Notes: generated by a model not told the origin, from the letters alone. A DNA stretch of 64,000 nucleotides from UBA1141 sp963665155 (GCA_963665155.2 OY761986.2:868001-932000), one strand, 5' to 3'. Numbered from the stretch's first letter, positions 49,803-59,551 are shown. Program-made: numbers and translations.

Positions 49803-52091
49803 ATGGCCGCTCTTAACGTGGTGGGCCAACGTCATACCAGGATCGATGCCGAGGAGAAAGTCACCGGTCGCACCAGCTATGTGGCCGATCTACGGTTGCC
49901 GGGCATGTTGATGTGCAAGCTCCTGATCAGCACTCGGAGCCACGCTCGCATTGTGAGTATCGATATTTCTGAAGCGTTAGAACTGCCTGGGGTTCATTCG
50001 ATTATTACGGGCAACGATTTCCCGGACGTTTACTTCGGCTCCGGGGCGGTGAGGGACCGGCGGATAATGGCTCGTGACGAAGTATTCTACGTGGGCGAGC
50101 CGGTGGCGGCGGTGGCAGCCGACGATGAAATGACCGCGCTGGAAGCTTTGGACTTGATCCAAGTGGAGTATGAGGACCTGCCGGTTGTGGTGGACCCTCT
50201 GGAAGCCATAGGTTCTTCCGCTCCTCTGGTTCACGAGAATTTGTCGGAGTTCGAGGGCTACTCGTTTTCTCTGGGGGGCAACCAAGGCACTCTTCTGGAG
50301 ATAGACCGAGGCGACGTTGAGCAGGCTTTTCAAGACGCGGACCACATCTTCGAGGAAACCTATCGTTCCCAGGCCATCAACCAAGGCTTCTTGGAGCCGA
50401 TGGTTTGCGCCGCCGAGGTCGAGGCCAACGGTCGGATAACGATCTATGCGTCTACCCAAGGCCCGTATCAAGTGCGGCATCAGTTGGCCAGCGTATTGGA
50501 TATTCCATTGAGCAGCGTCAAAGTAGTCGCCATGGAGATGGGAGGCGGGTTCGGCGCAAAATTGCGGTTGGCTTTCGAGGCTTTCCCTGCCCTCTTGGCC
50601 AAAAAGGCGGGCCGACCGGTAAAGCTGGTAAATACCAGAGAGGAATCCTTTACGCTCAACGGGCCCCGGTTGGCCACAACGATATTCCTCAAGACCGGCG
50701 TCACGAAAGAAGGCCGCATCGTAGCCCGAGAAGCCTACACGATATTCGATTTGGGCGCCTATCTTGGCGCTGGCCCCAACTCCGGCGTTAGCCACGCTGT
50801 AGGACCATATAACGTCTCCAATTTGAAGTTGCGATCCTACGGCATCTACACCAACAAGATATACGTCGGTTCCTACCGAGCGTCCGGCGTGGCCGACATG
50901 ACCTTTGCCGTTGAATCCCATACGGACTCCGTCGCTCGCCAATTGGGAATGGACCCCTTGGATTTTCGCATCTTGAACGCTGTTCAGGAAGGCGATTCTT
51001 CGGCCAACGGCGCCACTATCCCCAAAAACGGGCTGATGGAAACACTGCTGGCCGTTAAACAGCGCATGGGCTTGCCCAAGAAACTGGAGGAAGGCAGGGG
51101 CATTGGTATTGCGTTGTGCGAGTGGCGAAGCGGCAGTGGACCATCCACTGCGTCTATCAGCGTAAACGAAGACGGCACAGTCAGCCTGCTCACCGGTTCC
51201 GTGGATATTTCCGGCAGCGACACTTCGCTCGCCCAGATTGCCGCCGAGGCCTTGGGTATCCCTCTCAGCCACGTGATTGTTTCTAAACGGGATACCGATA
51301 TGGCGCCTTTCACCCAACCAACCGGTGGTAGCCGGATAGTCTACAGTCAAGGAAAGGCGGTGGAGTTGGCCGCAAAGGATGCCCTTAGCAAGTTGTACGA
51401 TCTAGCCTCCGGTCGGTTGGGAGTGCCCGCCGACGCTTTGGCGTGCTCCGAAGGCCGGGTGTACGTGCAAGATAACCCTCCCCAGGGTCTGACCTTAGAG
51501 CAGTTGGGCCGCATGAGCTTGACCTCTCCCGGTGGCCCCATTATCGGCATCGGTTCCCTCTCCAGCATGCCCTACGCTCCGGTGTACAACACCCAGGCAG
51601 CCGAAGTTCAAGTAGACAAGGAAACCGGCCACGTAAAATTGATCCGATTCGTTCAAGCCCAAGACGTAGGGGTGGCGATTAATCCCATGACCGTAGAAGG
51701 CCAATTGGAGGGCGGGGCCGTCCAGGGCATTGGCCGGGCCTTGAGTGAGGAAATGATTATAGACCCCAAAACCGGGGCGGTGCGCAATCCGTCCCTAGCC
51801 TCCTACCTGATGCCTCTGGCCGTGGACATGCCCGAGATTGAGACGATTCTTGTCTCCGTACCCTCGGAAGATGGGCCGTTTGGCGCCAGGGCAGTGGCTG
51901 AATCGCCGGGCTTCGGGCCGCCAGCGGCCATCGCCAACGCCGTTTACGACGCCATCGGCGTTCGCATTAAAGACCTACCCCTTAGCCCGGAACGGGTCAA
52001 AGCAGCCTTAGCCGGGAAAGAGTTCCCCGAAGCCCAAATAGACGTGGACGCTCTGCGGAGAGCCGAGGAAGGACAATCGGAGGCCCAGTAA
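49803..52091 (+). CDS. Molybdenum hydroxylase large subunit, without adjacent partners
   Basis: 762 residues. TRIDAEEKVTGRTSYVADLR, MGGGFGAKLRLAFEAFPALL, YRASGVADMTFAVE, TGGSRIVYSQGKAVELA and a C-terminal GARAVAESPGFGPPAAIANA with the catalytic Glu show a full xanthine-dehydrogenase-family catalytic subunit. No 2Fe-2S or FAD gene adjoins it: the next gene is an MFS pump in the opposite direction. It might use the FAD and Fe-S subunits encoded at 59033-60559, which have no large-subunit gene beside them; that pairing is inference. Confidence 0.92.
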   Translation: MAALNVVGQRHTRIDAEEKVTGRTSYVADLRLPGMLMCKLLISTRSHARIVSIDISEALELPGVHSIITGNDFPDVYFGSGAVRDRRIMARDEVFYVGEPVAAVAADDEMTALEALDLIQVEYEDLPVVVDPLEAIGSSAPLVHENLSEFEGYSFSLGGNQGTLLEIDRGDVEQAFQDADHIFEETYRSQAINQGFLEPMVCAAEVEANGRITIYASTQGPYQVRHQLASVLDIPLSSVKVVAMEMGGGFGAKLRLAFEAFPALLAKKAGRPVKLVNTREESFTLNGPRLATTIFLKTGVTKEGRIVAREAYTIFDLGAYLGAGPNSGVSHAVGPYNVSNLKLRSYGIYTNKIYVGSYRASGVADMTFAVESHTDSVARQLGMDPLDFRILNAVQEGDSSANGATIPKNGLMETLLAVKQRMGLPKKLEEGRGIGIALCEWRSGSGPSTASISVNEDGTVSLLTGSVDISGSDTSLAQIAAEALGIPLSHVIVSKRDTDMAPFTQPTGGSRIVYSQGKAVELAAKDALSKLYDLASGRLGVPADALACSEGRVYVQDNPPQGLTLEQLGRMSLTSPGGPIIGIGSLSSMPYAPVYNTQAAEVQVDKETGHVKLIRFVQAQDVGVAINPMTVEGQLEGGAVQGIGRALSEEMIIDPKTGAVRNPSLASYLMPLAVDMPEIETILVSVPSEDGPFGARAVAESPGFGPPAAIANAVYDAIGVRIKDLPLSPERVKAALAGKEFPEAQIDVDALRRAEEGQSEAQ

Positions 52092-52226
52092 GCCGGGCCT
52101 TTTGACATCCTCAGCTCCCTTTCCCGACATTCCTGCGGAAACGAGACCGAACTAACTTTGACGACCGACCCTTAACGACCAAGTATGGATAGAATATAGC
52201 CGCCCCTTTAGTTGATTCGGGATAGG

Positions 52227-53906
52227 TCATGGGACCGATTCATCGTCCGGATTCGGTCCCTGCTTTGATTTGTCAGGTGGTATGTCCTTCAAACAAATTG
52301 AAGTCACCCAAGCGGCGATTATCACGGCCAAGCTAATCAGGAAGGCTTCACCGATGGCGCTGGAAAGGGAAAAGCGTAGGGCATATATGAATTGTGACAA
52401 CAGTTCCGCCCCTTCTGGTCCAACAGCGTCAAACCCACCTTCAAGCTGATCTCTGGCGGCTGGATTTAGCAAAGCAAAAGGGTCTTGGGCGATGGTCGCA
52501 AACTTTTCGGGTGGGATGACCTCCTTGACCACGGCCGGAAGGGCCGACGACAGCTCCGACGCGAAGCGGCTGGTTACGATTGAACCCAGTATCGCCAGGC
52601 CCAGAGTGCCGCCTATAGACCGGAAGAACTGCACGGATGTAGTCGCAACTCCCAAAACCCTGTGGGGCACTGAATTCTGCACCGCCAGGGTGTAAACCGG
52701 GAAGGTAACTCCCAATCCTATTCCCATCACCACTATGTAGCCGACGGCTTCACTGAAGGCAGTCTCGGCAGACATTCGGGAAAGTAGCAACAAACCCGCA
52801 GCCATGACTCCCAACCCAACTAATCCTTGAAGACGATAGTGCGCTCCCAGCCGTGAGAGGGCTTGCCCCGAAGCCATGGCCCCAACTACTATGCCCAACA
52901 TCATGGGTGTAATGAAACTTCCGCTGCTGGTGGCCGAGGCGCCCAGCACTCCTTGGAAAAACAGTGGGATGAAGACAATTACACCAAACATGCCAAACCC
53001 GGAGAGGAAGGCGACCATGTTGGAAACACCCACGGATGGGTAGCGAAAAACCCATAGCGGCATTATTGGGTCTGCTGCAGTTTTTTCGACTGCAATGAAA
53101 ACCAAGACCATGACGCCACCGAAGGTTAACAATCCCAAGATCTGGCCGGACACCCAACCATACTGAGAGCCGCCCCAAGATAGTGCCAAGAGCAGCGGCA
53201 CAACGGTTAGCGCCAAGGCCGCCATGCCCCGGTAATCCAGGTGATGCTCCCTGCTGGGAGGGGATATTTGGGGGAAAAACATGACGAATAGAGCAATGAC
53301 CGATATTCCGATGGGAATATTTATGTAAAAAATCCAGCGCCAGGAAAGCTGGTCGGTGACAAATCCACCGAGAGTCGGCCCGATAACCGACGAAAGGGCA
53401 AACATTGCCCCCAGCATCCCTTGGTACTTGCCTCGTTCTTCAGCCGGGAAAAGGTCTGCGATGGCTATGAAGGCGATGGCCATCATCGCCCCCCCGCCGA
53501 CACCCTGAATGCCGCGGAAAACAATCAGTTGGGTCATATCCTGGCTTAAACCCGCCAACACCGACCCCACTAAGAAGATAGCTATACCGGCGATGAAAAA
53601 CCACTTCCGCCCGTACATGTCGCTTAGCTTGCCGACGATGGGGAGCACCGTGGTGGAAGCCAAAAGGTAGGCGGTGGTCACCCAGGTAAACCGGTCGAAA
53701 CCTTGAAGGTCGGCAACTATGCGTGGCATGGCCGTGGCGACTATGGTCTGATCCAACGACGCCAGAAACAGCGCCAGCATTACCCCGCCAAGGGTAAGTA
53801 TTAACTGCTTTCTGGGAAGCGGGGTAAATGCCTCTTCCTCGAACCCCGGGACCTCCGGACCCTCTTGTTCCGGATGATTTATTATTTCTTCGTTGTCCGA
53901 GCTCAT
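52227..53906 (-). CDS. DHA2-family MFS transporter (MDR-type, 14 TMS)
   Basis: 559 residues. LASLDQTIVATAMPRIVADL (motif D1), LSDMYGRKWFF (motif A), GVGGGAMMAIAFIAIADLF and SSVIGPTLGGFVTDQLSWRW (motif C) are characteristic. Compared with the pump at 43072 it has a larger extracytoplasmic loop before the last helix (SALPAVVKEVIPPEKFATIA). No adaptor genes adjoin it. Probable export of toxic organics; substrate unknown. Convergent with the molybdopterin-subunit gene. Confidence 0.93.
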   Translation of the reverse strand: MSSDNEEIINHPEQEGPEVPGFEEEAFTPLPRKQLILTLGGVMLALFLASLDQTIVATAMPRIVADLQGFDRFTWVTTAYLLASTTVLPIVGKLSDMYGRKWFFIAGIAIFLVGSVLAGLSQDMTQLIVFRGIQGVGGGAMMAIAFIAIADLFPAEERGKYQGMLGAMFALSSVIGPTLGGFVTDQLSWRWIFYINIPIGISVIALFVMFFPQISPPSREHHLDYRGMAALALTVVPLLLALSWGGSQYGWVSGQILGLLTFGGVMVLVFIAVEKTAADPIMPLWVFRYPSVGVSNMVAFLSGFGMFGVIVFIPLFFQGVLGASATSSGSFITPMMLGIVVGAMASGQALSRLGAHYRLQGLVGLGVMAAGLLLLSRMSAETAFSEAVGYIVVMGIGLGVTFPVYTLAVQNSVPHRVLGVATTSVQFFRSIGGTLGLAILGSIVTSRFASELSSALPAVVKEVIPPEKFATIAQDPFALLNPAARDQLEGGFDAVGPEGAELLSQFIYALRFSLSSAIGEAFLISLAVIIAAWVTSICLKDIPPDKSKQGPNPDDESVP

Positions 53907-54243
53907 TAATTGTGTATGTCGAAACCGGCCGGTACCGTCATGGTTCCTCTAAAAATTTTTAGTGTCCAAATTAATGGCTAAATGTCCGCGCCGGGCTTGT
54001 AGGACCAACTTTGCCTTCAACATTCTCTGTAATAATCTCTGGATGGGCCGAACAGAGGTGAAGATGACCATTCCCGCTTCGGGCCAGCTAGACAAGCTTT
54101 GGCGCTATGGTTACTATTTCACAATAAACTAGACTCACAATAGCTGGCAGCGGCGGCTTTGGGCAAGCAATAAGCCCGGTGCCACAAGCCGGTTGTTATC
54201 CCCTGAGCGGGGTTCATTGAGTCACAATTTAGGATGACAGCAA
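53907..54243. other. Divergent intergenic region
   Basis: 337 bp between the MFS gene and the CoA-transferase gene. A small hairpin CCCC-TGAG-CGGGG lies near 54198. No gene seen. Confidence 0.4.
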
Positions 54244-54942
54244 ATGAGAAACAAAATCTTCCAGAATTTCGATGAAGCCGTGGCGGATATTCCCGACGGT
54301 TCCACCATAATGTTCGCCGAATTTGGCGGCATAGGCTCGCCCCAAAACCTGATAGCTGCCCTGAACCGTCAGGGAGCCAAACGCATAACGGGGATATCCA
54401 ACAACCACGGCGGCACCGACGGACGGGTGGACGTGGGCACCTTGGTGGAAGCCGGACAGGTTGAGAAGATGATCTGCGCTTTTACAGCGTCGCCTCACCC
54501 CTCCAGAACGACCCCCTTCTCCCGTTTGTACAACGATGACGAGATCGAAGCTGAATTGGTAACCCAAGGAACGTTGGCCGAACGGATTCGCTCTGCTGGC
54601 GCTGGCATCGGCGCTTTCTACACCCCGGCAGGGGTCCACACAGAATTGTCAGATGGCAAGGAGCACCGGGAGATTGGGGGCCGGGTTTATGTCCTGGAGT
54701 ACGCCTTGCCTGCCGATTACGCATTTATTCGCGCCTGGAAGGCCGATACGTTGGGTAACCTTCAGTTCCGGTTGACCCAGCGAAACTTCAATCCCATCAT
54801 GGCTACTGCCGCCAAAACCACCATCGTGGAAGTGGAAAATGAAATTCTCGCCCCCGGTCAAATAGACCCGGACGAAGTCCACACCCCTGGAGTTTACGTG
54901 GACCGCATAGTTGCTATACCGCCGGATGGAATCTGGGCCTAA
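54244..54942 (+). CDS. 3-oxoacid CoA-transferase subunit A, apparently orphan
   Basis: 232 residues. GSTIMFAEFGGIGSPQNLIAAL, ITGISNNHGG, TLVEAGQVEKMICAF, QGTLAERIRSAGAGIGAFYTP and LPADYAFIRAWKADTLGNL follow the alpha subunit of SCOT/AtoDA-type enzymes throughout. These transfer CoA from succinyl-CoA or acetyl-CoA to acids such as acetoacetate or 3-oxoadipate. The active Glu is on subunit B, which is not encoded downstream: a NUDIX gene follows. Either the B gene is elsewhere or the subunit has another role. Confidence 0.88.
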   Translation: MRNKIFQNFDEAVADIPDGSTIMFAEFGGIGSPQNLIAALNRQGAKRITGISNNHGGTDGRVDVGTLVEAGQVEKMICAFTASPHPSRTTPFSRLYNDDEIEAELVTQGTLAERIRSAGAGIGAFYTPAGVHTELSDGKEHREIGGRVYVLEYALPADYAFIRAWKADTLGNLQFRLTQRNFNPIMATAAKTTIVEVENEILAPGQIDPDEVHTPGVYVDRIVAIPPDGIWA

Positions 54943-55206
54943 ATAAACTCCTTCAGTAAGTTCGGCAAGAAACTAACCCTAGTGCATCTCCCGTATATTT
55001 GTATCAGGACCTGTGCTTCCAGAACAGCGCATCCAGATCGGGCCATGCCAATGCAGAATAAAATTGAGAAATGGGTGTCCTAATCCACCGGAGTCGGAGA
55101 CGACCCGATCTACACCTGATTCTGTGGCGGGTCTGGGCACTCTGAATGTGAACCCGAACTTGGCGGGATTCCAAATCGATAATTCAAGTAGGAGATTCAA
55201 TAACAT

Positions 55207-55707
55207 ATGCCATTGCCCGAACGGTACAACAGCGGTTTTAACATTGGCGTAGGCGGCGCAGTGCTCAAAGACGGTCGGCTACTGCTAGTCCGGCGGGCGT
55301 CTCGCCGGGGTCGGGGAAACTGGCAGGTGCCCGGCGGTTTCGTGGAGCAAGATGAGGCAATCGAGGACGCCGTGCTACGCGAAGTCCAGGAGGAGGCCAA
55401 CGTTACAGCAAAAGTGGTTGGCGTGCTGGGTCTTCGGAGCCGTTATGACGCCGATGTGGGCAACAGCACGTATGTGGTGATGCTGCTACATCCGGTGAGC
55501 GGGGAACCCAAACCCGACGATAAAGAAGTTGACCGCGCCGAGTATTTTACTTTGGACGAAATTAATGCTTTGGAGCAGGTGCCAGCGGTTAACCTGGAAA
55601 TCGCTAAACGGGCTTTGGCCGATGACCAAAGGCTTCTTAACCCCATGACCGTACCCCACGTCAATGGCGGACCTACACACTGTTTGTGGGTTAGTCCCGG
55701 CTTATAA
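55207..55707 (+). CDS. NUDIX hydrolase
   Basis: 166 residues. The NUDIX box is complete: GGFVEQDEAIEDAVLREVQEEANV (residues about 42-64; G-x5-E-x7-REV-x-EE). Preceded by DGRLLLVRRASRRGRGNWQV. Likely cleaves a nucleoside diphosphate linked to another moiety (ADP-ribose, NADH or similar); the substrate cannot be read from sequence. Followed after 42 bp by an SDR gene on the same strand, probably co-transcribed. Confidence 0.9.
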   Translation: MPLPERYNSGFNIGVGGAVLKDGRLLLVRRASRRGRGNWQVPGGFVEQDEAIEDAVLREVQEEANVTAKVVGVLGLRSRYDADVGNSTYVVMLLHPVSGEPKPDDKEVDRAEYFTLDEINALEQVPAVNLEIAKRALADDQRLLNPMTVPHVNGGPTHCLWVSPGL

Positions 55708-55749
55708 CCACGGTTCGGGAATAAGCTAATTTGAGCTGGAGGAGAATTC

Positions 55750-56505
55750 ATGCGATTACAAAATAAGGTCGTGCTGATCAGTGGCGGCGCACGAGGCATG
55801 GGCGCAGTGGAAGCGAAGATGTTCGCCAGGGAAGGCGCAAGCGTCGTGTTCGGCGACATTTTGGACGAGGAAGGTCGGCAGGTGGAGGCGGAAATGCGGG
55901 AAGCTGGCCTGGAAGGCGCATACGTCCACTTGGACGTGACCCAAGAAGCGGACTGGCAGCAAGCCATGGACGTCGTAATATCCAAGTATGGCAAGCTAAA
56001 TATACTGGTCAACAACGCTGGCATAGTACCCAAATATTCAGGGGACAATGCTGTGGAAGGCATTACGGAAGAGTCGTGGGACTTGGTCATGGGGGTAAAC
56101 GCAAAAGGTGTGTTCCTGGGAACCAAATTCGCGATTCCGCTAATGCGGGCTGCCGGGGGAGGCTCAATAGTGAACATTTCATCCGGGGCGGGTATTGCGC
56201 CCAGCCCGGAGACGCCAGCATCCTATTCAGCCAGCAAGGGAGCGGTGCGCATTTTCACCAAAGCCACGGCGATTCAATACGCCAGCGAAAACATCCGGTG
56301 CAATTCGGTCCATCCCGGCCCCATCTTAACCCCCATGCTGCGGGGAGCGGGAGCGGATGGTGATGACCGGTTGGAGCGCATACCTCTAGGCAGGTTGGGC
56401 ACTTCGGAAGAAATTGCCTACGGCGTCCTTTACCTGGCGTCCGATGAAGCTTCGTTCGTAGCCGGGTCGGAGTTGATAATAGACGGTGGCCGCACAGCCC
56501 AGTAG
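55750..56505 (+). CDS. SDR family oxidoreductase (classical)
   Basis: 251 residues. Nucleotide motif SGGARGMG, NNAGIV, catalytic Ser in NISSGAG and Tyr-x3-Lys in SYSASKGAVRIFTK, C-terminal GSELIIDGGRTAQ. Typical of 3-oxoacyl-ACP-reductase-like and alcohol-oxidising SDRs, likely NAD-dependent as an acidic residue (FGDI) follows the second strand. Good RBS (GGAGGAGAA) before ATG. Confidence 0.93.
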   Translation: MRLQNKVVLISGGARGMGAVEAKMFAREGASVVFGDILDEEGRQVEAEMREAGLEGAYVHLDVTQEADWQQAMDVVISKYGKLNILVNNAGIVPKYSGDNAVEGITEESWDLVMGVNAKGVFLGTKFAIPLMRAAGGGSIVNISSGAGIAPSPETPASYSASKGAVRIFTKATAIQYASENIRCNSVHPGPILTPMLRGAGADGDDRLERIPLGRLGTSEEIAYGVLYLASDEASFVAGSELIIDGGRTAQ

Positions 56506-56589
56506 TAGTTACGGCATGGGGCCTTGTTGGTGGAGTCCACTGGATGGTGGATTACGAAGGAGCCCCTAGTCTCGAGGTTCGGCGACACG

Positions 56590-56640
56590 CGCTAGAACCC
56601 TCCGCTCGTCCTGAGCCTGTCGAAGGGCCTCGTTAAGGTG
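56590..56640. repeat. Interspersed intergenic repeat-like motif
   Basis: GTCCTGAGCCTGTCGAAGG within the 223-bp gap before the LLM gene. A complementary-type variant CTTCGCTGCGCTCAGGA occurs in the gap at 57848-57866. Together they look like dispersed intergenic elements of this genome. Confidence 0.35.
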
Positions 56641-56728
56641 GTTCAACGGGTTCAACCCCGAGCGATATTGGTGACGCGAATCAACGCCAGGAACTTAAGG
56701 TCGATGAACATTCAACTGGAGGCGAAAA

Positions 56729-57652
56729 ATGGCAAATGAAGTAAGTTGGGGAATTGCCGTACCGCAAGTGTTCCTAGACAGCCCGGTGGATATGACTCTA
56801 ATTAGCAAATGGACCCAGAAGGCCGAGGAACTGGGTTACCACAGTCTGTGGGTCCAAGAGGCCATCGTGGGCGATGTGCCTATTCTGGAACCGGTCAACC
56901 TTTTGTCGTACATGGCTGCGATTACCCAAAACGTCAAGTTGGGCACTTCGGTAATGGTGGCGCCCCTGCGGAACCCGGTCCAACTAGCCAAGAGCTTGGG
57001 GAGTCTGGACCACATGAGTGCTGGCCGTCTGATCGTGGGCCTCGGCCTGGGCGGTCAGCAGAACGACGTCGCTCCCTTCGGCATTGCCCCGGAACGCAGG
57101 GTCCGACGCTACGTGGAAATCATGGAAGTAATGAAGGCTCTCTGGACCCAACCGAAAGCCCACTATCAGGGGCATTTCTGGCAACTTGAAGGAACCCAGA
57201 TGGAACCTAAGCCCGTTCAGAAACCCTACCCGCCTTTGTGGCTCGGAGCCCGCCACGCGAATGCGTTGAGAAGGGCAGTTCGCCACGCCGACGGTTGGAT
57301 GGGCGCCGGTTCCAGCACAGCGGAGAATTTCGTTGAAGGGGTTGGTCAGACACGGATGTTCCTGGAAGAGGCTGGGAGGGACCCGGCTACTTTCACCATC
57401 TCCAAGCGGGTATATGTGGCCGTTGACAAGGACGAGAAACGGGCCGAGGGCCGGTTGCGGGAATGGTTCGGGCAGCGCTACAAGAACGCCGACATGGCAT
57501 CACAAGTATCGGTTTGGGGCAGCGCCGACAAGTGCGCCGACAAACTGGGGGAACTCGCCGAGGCCGGTGCCGAGATGTTGCTCATAAACCCGGCATTCGA
57601 CCACTTAGAGCAGTTGGAAGCACTGGCTCGGGACGTGCTGCCCCAGATCTAG
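56729..57652 (+). CDS. LLM-class flavin-dependent oxidoreductase
   Basis: 307 residues. SWGIAVPQVF, LGYHSLWVQEAI, VKLGTSVMVAPLRNPVQLAK, SAGRLIVGLGLGGQQNDVAP, PKPVQKPYPPLWLGARHANA and RRAVRHADGWMGAG give the complete luciferase-like barrel. The enzyme likely works with FMNH2 or F420H2 on a small organic substrate. It differs from the paralogue at 4810 in the insertion region after strand 3, so probably another substrate. GGAGG RBS present. Confidence 0.9.
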   Translation: MANEVSWGIAVPQVFLDSPVDMTLISKWTQKAEELGYHSLWVQEAIVGDVPILEPVNLLSYMAAITQNVKLGTSVMVAPLRNPVQLAKSLGSLDHMSAGRLIVGLGLGGQQNDVAPFGIAPERRVRRYVEIMEVMKALWTQPKAHYQGHFWQLEGTQMEPKPVQKPYPPLWLGARHANALRRAVRHADGWMGAGSSTAENFVEGVGQTRMFLEEAGRDPATFTISKRVYVAVDKDEKRAEGRLREWFGQRYKNADMASQVSVWGSADKCADKLGELAEAGAEMLLINPAFDHLEQLEALARDVLPQI

Positions 57653-58007
57653 GCTGGCACCCGGTCTTTCAACTGGTTTTTTAGAGATTGAGACCCTCGT
57701 CAGTTCGGCGTTGGCCCCGTCGTTGGTTTGACCCGGCGCCGGTATTTTTGGCTCGCCTCGGGCTGCAGTATCCGCTCGAACCAAAGTCCACTGTCTTTCT
57801 GAACCGTAGGTAAGGAATCTGGGCGGCGCTACTTTCACGCCGATAGATCCTTCGCTGCGCTCAGGATGACGGTTTGTGGCCTATAGCTTAGGCAGTGCCC
57901 ATGTTACGTCAACTGGTTCGGTTAATTTCGGCGCGAATGAGCAATCATTAGGTTAGGCAGACGGCAGTGCGCTTAGGTAATTGGTCGAAGTTAAGCGCCA
58001 ATCTTAT
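57653..58007. other. Convergent intergenic region
   Basis: 355 bp between converging genes. Contains a dispersed-repeat-like motif (57841-57875, CCTTCGCTGCGCTCAGGATGA). No gene or clear terminator seen. Confidence 0.4.
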
Positions 58008-58805
58008 CTAATAATGTATAGCACGGCCCACGCCGCCGCCTGCGGCTATGGTATCTCCATTTATTGCTATTGACTTGGGCGAAGCTAGGAAAGCCACCAC
58101 GTAGGCAATCTCCCGAGCGTCGATCATCCGGCGCACCGTGTTGCTTTCAGCATACCGGCGCTCCACTTCTTCAATGGAAATGCCCTGGCTGCGGGCCTGC
58201 TCTTCGATCATGCCAGGAATTCTTTCGGTCCAGGTTAACCCTGGGTGGACCACGGTTACGTTAATGCCAAAGGGACCCAACTCGTCGGCCAAGTTCTTGG
58301 TCATGGCCGCCACCGCCACGTTCCGTATGCTGCCGACTATCGACCCGGATTGGCGCGCCGCCATGCCGCTGATGTTGATGATGCGCCCCCATCCTTGGGT
58401 GTGCATGTAGGGCGCTACTTCCCTGGCGCAACGAAGGTATCCCATCACCTTCACGTTCATGTCTTCCCAGAAATATTCTTCCGTCACGTCGGCCAATCCG
58501 GGTGCCGGACCGCCGCCGACCCGCGCTGCGGAATTCACCAGGATGTCCATATGTCCCATGGCGGTCGCCGCCTGACTAACCATTGACTGCACGGACTCTT
58601 CGTTGCCGGTGTCGACAATAATGGGAATGATTCTCCGGCCCGTTTCCTCGGCCAGTTCCTTGGCTGTGGCTTCCAATTCTTCCCTGCCCCGGGAAGCTAT
58701 GGCCACATCCACGCCCTCTCTGGCCAGTTCCCTGGCAATGGCCTTCCCGATGCCCCTGCTCCCGCCGGTGACAATAGCTGTCTTTCCGTTCAACTCCAAA
58801 TCCAT
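58008..58805 (-). CDS. SDR family protein lacking the usual Tyr-x3-Lys
   Basis: 265 residues. Cofactor motif TGGSRGIGKAIA, NSAARVGGG (NNAG variant) and the Ser in INISGMAARQ are present. Where classical SDRs have Y-x-x-x-K, alignment on the downstream TKNLADEL places GSIRN: Tyr becomes Gly and Lys becomes Asn. The protein therefore probably does not use the normal proton relay, or belongs to a divergent SDR class. It may be non-catalytic. C-terminus INGDTIAAGGGVGRAIHY is full length. Confidence 0.88.
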   Translation of the reverse strand: MDLELNGKTAIVTGGSRGIGKAIARELAREGVDVAIASRGREELEATAKELAEETGRRIIPIIVDTGNEESVQSMVSQAATAMGHMDILVNSAARVGGGPAPGLADVTEEYFWEDMNVKVMGYLRCAREVAPYMHTQGWGRIINISGMAARQSGSIVGSIRNVAVAAMTKNLADELGPFGINVTVVHPGLTWTERIPGMIEEQARSQGISIEEVERRYAESNTVRRMIDAREIAYVVAFLASPKSIAINGDTIAAGGGVGRAIHY

Positions 58806-58859
58806 GTTGCCGCTCCTTCTGTTTAGCTGATCCCTATTAAGGAATCTCTATTAACGGGG

Positions 58860-58986
58860 CCCTGGCGGATAGCTTTGGCCAGCCGGACATTGCCATGGCT
58901 CCAGATTTCTGGCTTCCGGTAATGGACCCTGACGGATAGCCTTGGCCCGCCGGGCATTGCCGTGGATACAGGTTTCTGGCTTCCGG
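58860..58986. repeat. Pair of diverged 60-bp direct repeats
   Basis: Units 58860-58919 and 58927-58986 share about 52 of 60 bases, both starting CCCTG(G/A)CGGATAGC and ending TTTCTGGCTTCCGG. Located in the gap between the SDR gene and the 2Fe-2S subunit gene. Confidence 0.8.
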
Positions 58987-59032
58987 CCTGCGCCGCAATG
59001 ACGTGCTGGTAACCAGGCGGTCCCCGGTTTCT

Positions 59033-59497
59033 CTATTCCGATTTGGCAGCGGCCATGATTGCCTCCACCACCTTGGAGTAGCCGGTGCATCGGCAAAGGT
59101 TGCCACCGATGGCGAACTTTACCTCCTCTTTTGTGGGAGTCGGGTTTTCCGCCAGCAGCCCCACGCTGGACATTATCAGTCCCGGCGTACAGTACCCACA
59201 CTGCAGTCCGCCGTAATCAACGAACGCTTGTTGCACCGGATGCAGTGTGTTGCCTTGGGCCAAGCCCTCGATGGTGGTAACTTCGCCATTGCGGGTGCTC
59301 AAGGCTAGGACCATGCAAGATGTTACCGCTTTTCCGTTGAGCAGCACCGTGCAGGCTCCGCAGTCCCCTTCGTCGCAACCCTTTTTAGTCCCGGTCAGGC
59401 CGAGTTCGTCCCGCAATGCGTCCAGCAACGAGCAAAATGGTTCCACCAGGGCCTGGCGTGGTTGACCGTTGACCGTTATCGTCAGCTCTTTTTTCAT
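59033..59497 (-). CDS. Molybdenum hydroxylase 2Fe-2S subunit (set 2)
   Basis: 154 residues. KKGCDEGDCGACTVLLNGK (C-x4-C-x2-C) with SCMVLAL, then QCGYCTPGLIMSSVGL and GGNLCRCTGYSKV. Complete two-cluster electron-transfer subunit of the xanthine-dehydrogenase family. It lies downstream of the FAD subunit gene (59636-60559) on the same strand, with the 17-bp repeat array between them. No large subunit gene adjoins; the closest is at 49803. Confidence 0.93.
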   Translation of the reverse strand: MKKELTITVNGQPRQALVEPFCSLLDALRDELGLTGTKKGCDEGDCGACTVLLNGKAVTSCMVLALSTRNGEVTTIEGLAQGNTLHPVQQAFVDYGGLQCGYCTPGLIMSSVGLLAENPTPTKEEVKFAIGGNLCRCTGYSKVVEAIMAAAKSE

Positions 59498-59551
59498 TGG
59501 TGTTTCCTCAGCATCTAATCCCCTTTTGTAAAAACGGGTCGGGGAATTTCT

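Noticed and set aside
49977..51350. 457-codon minus-strand ORF
   Set aside because: Antisense shadow of the molybdopterin-subunit gene at 49803-52091; no protein-like features.
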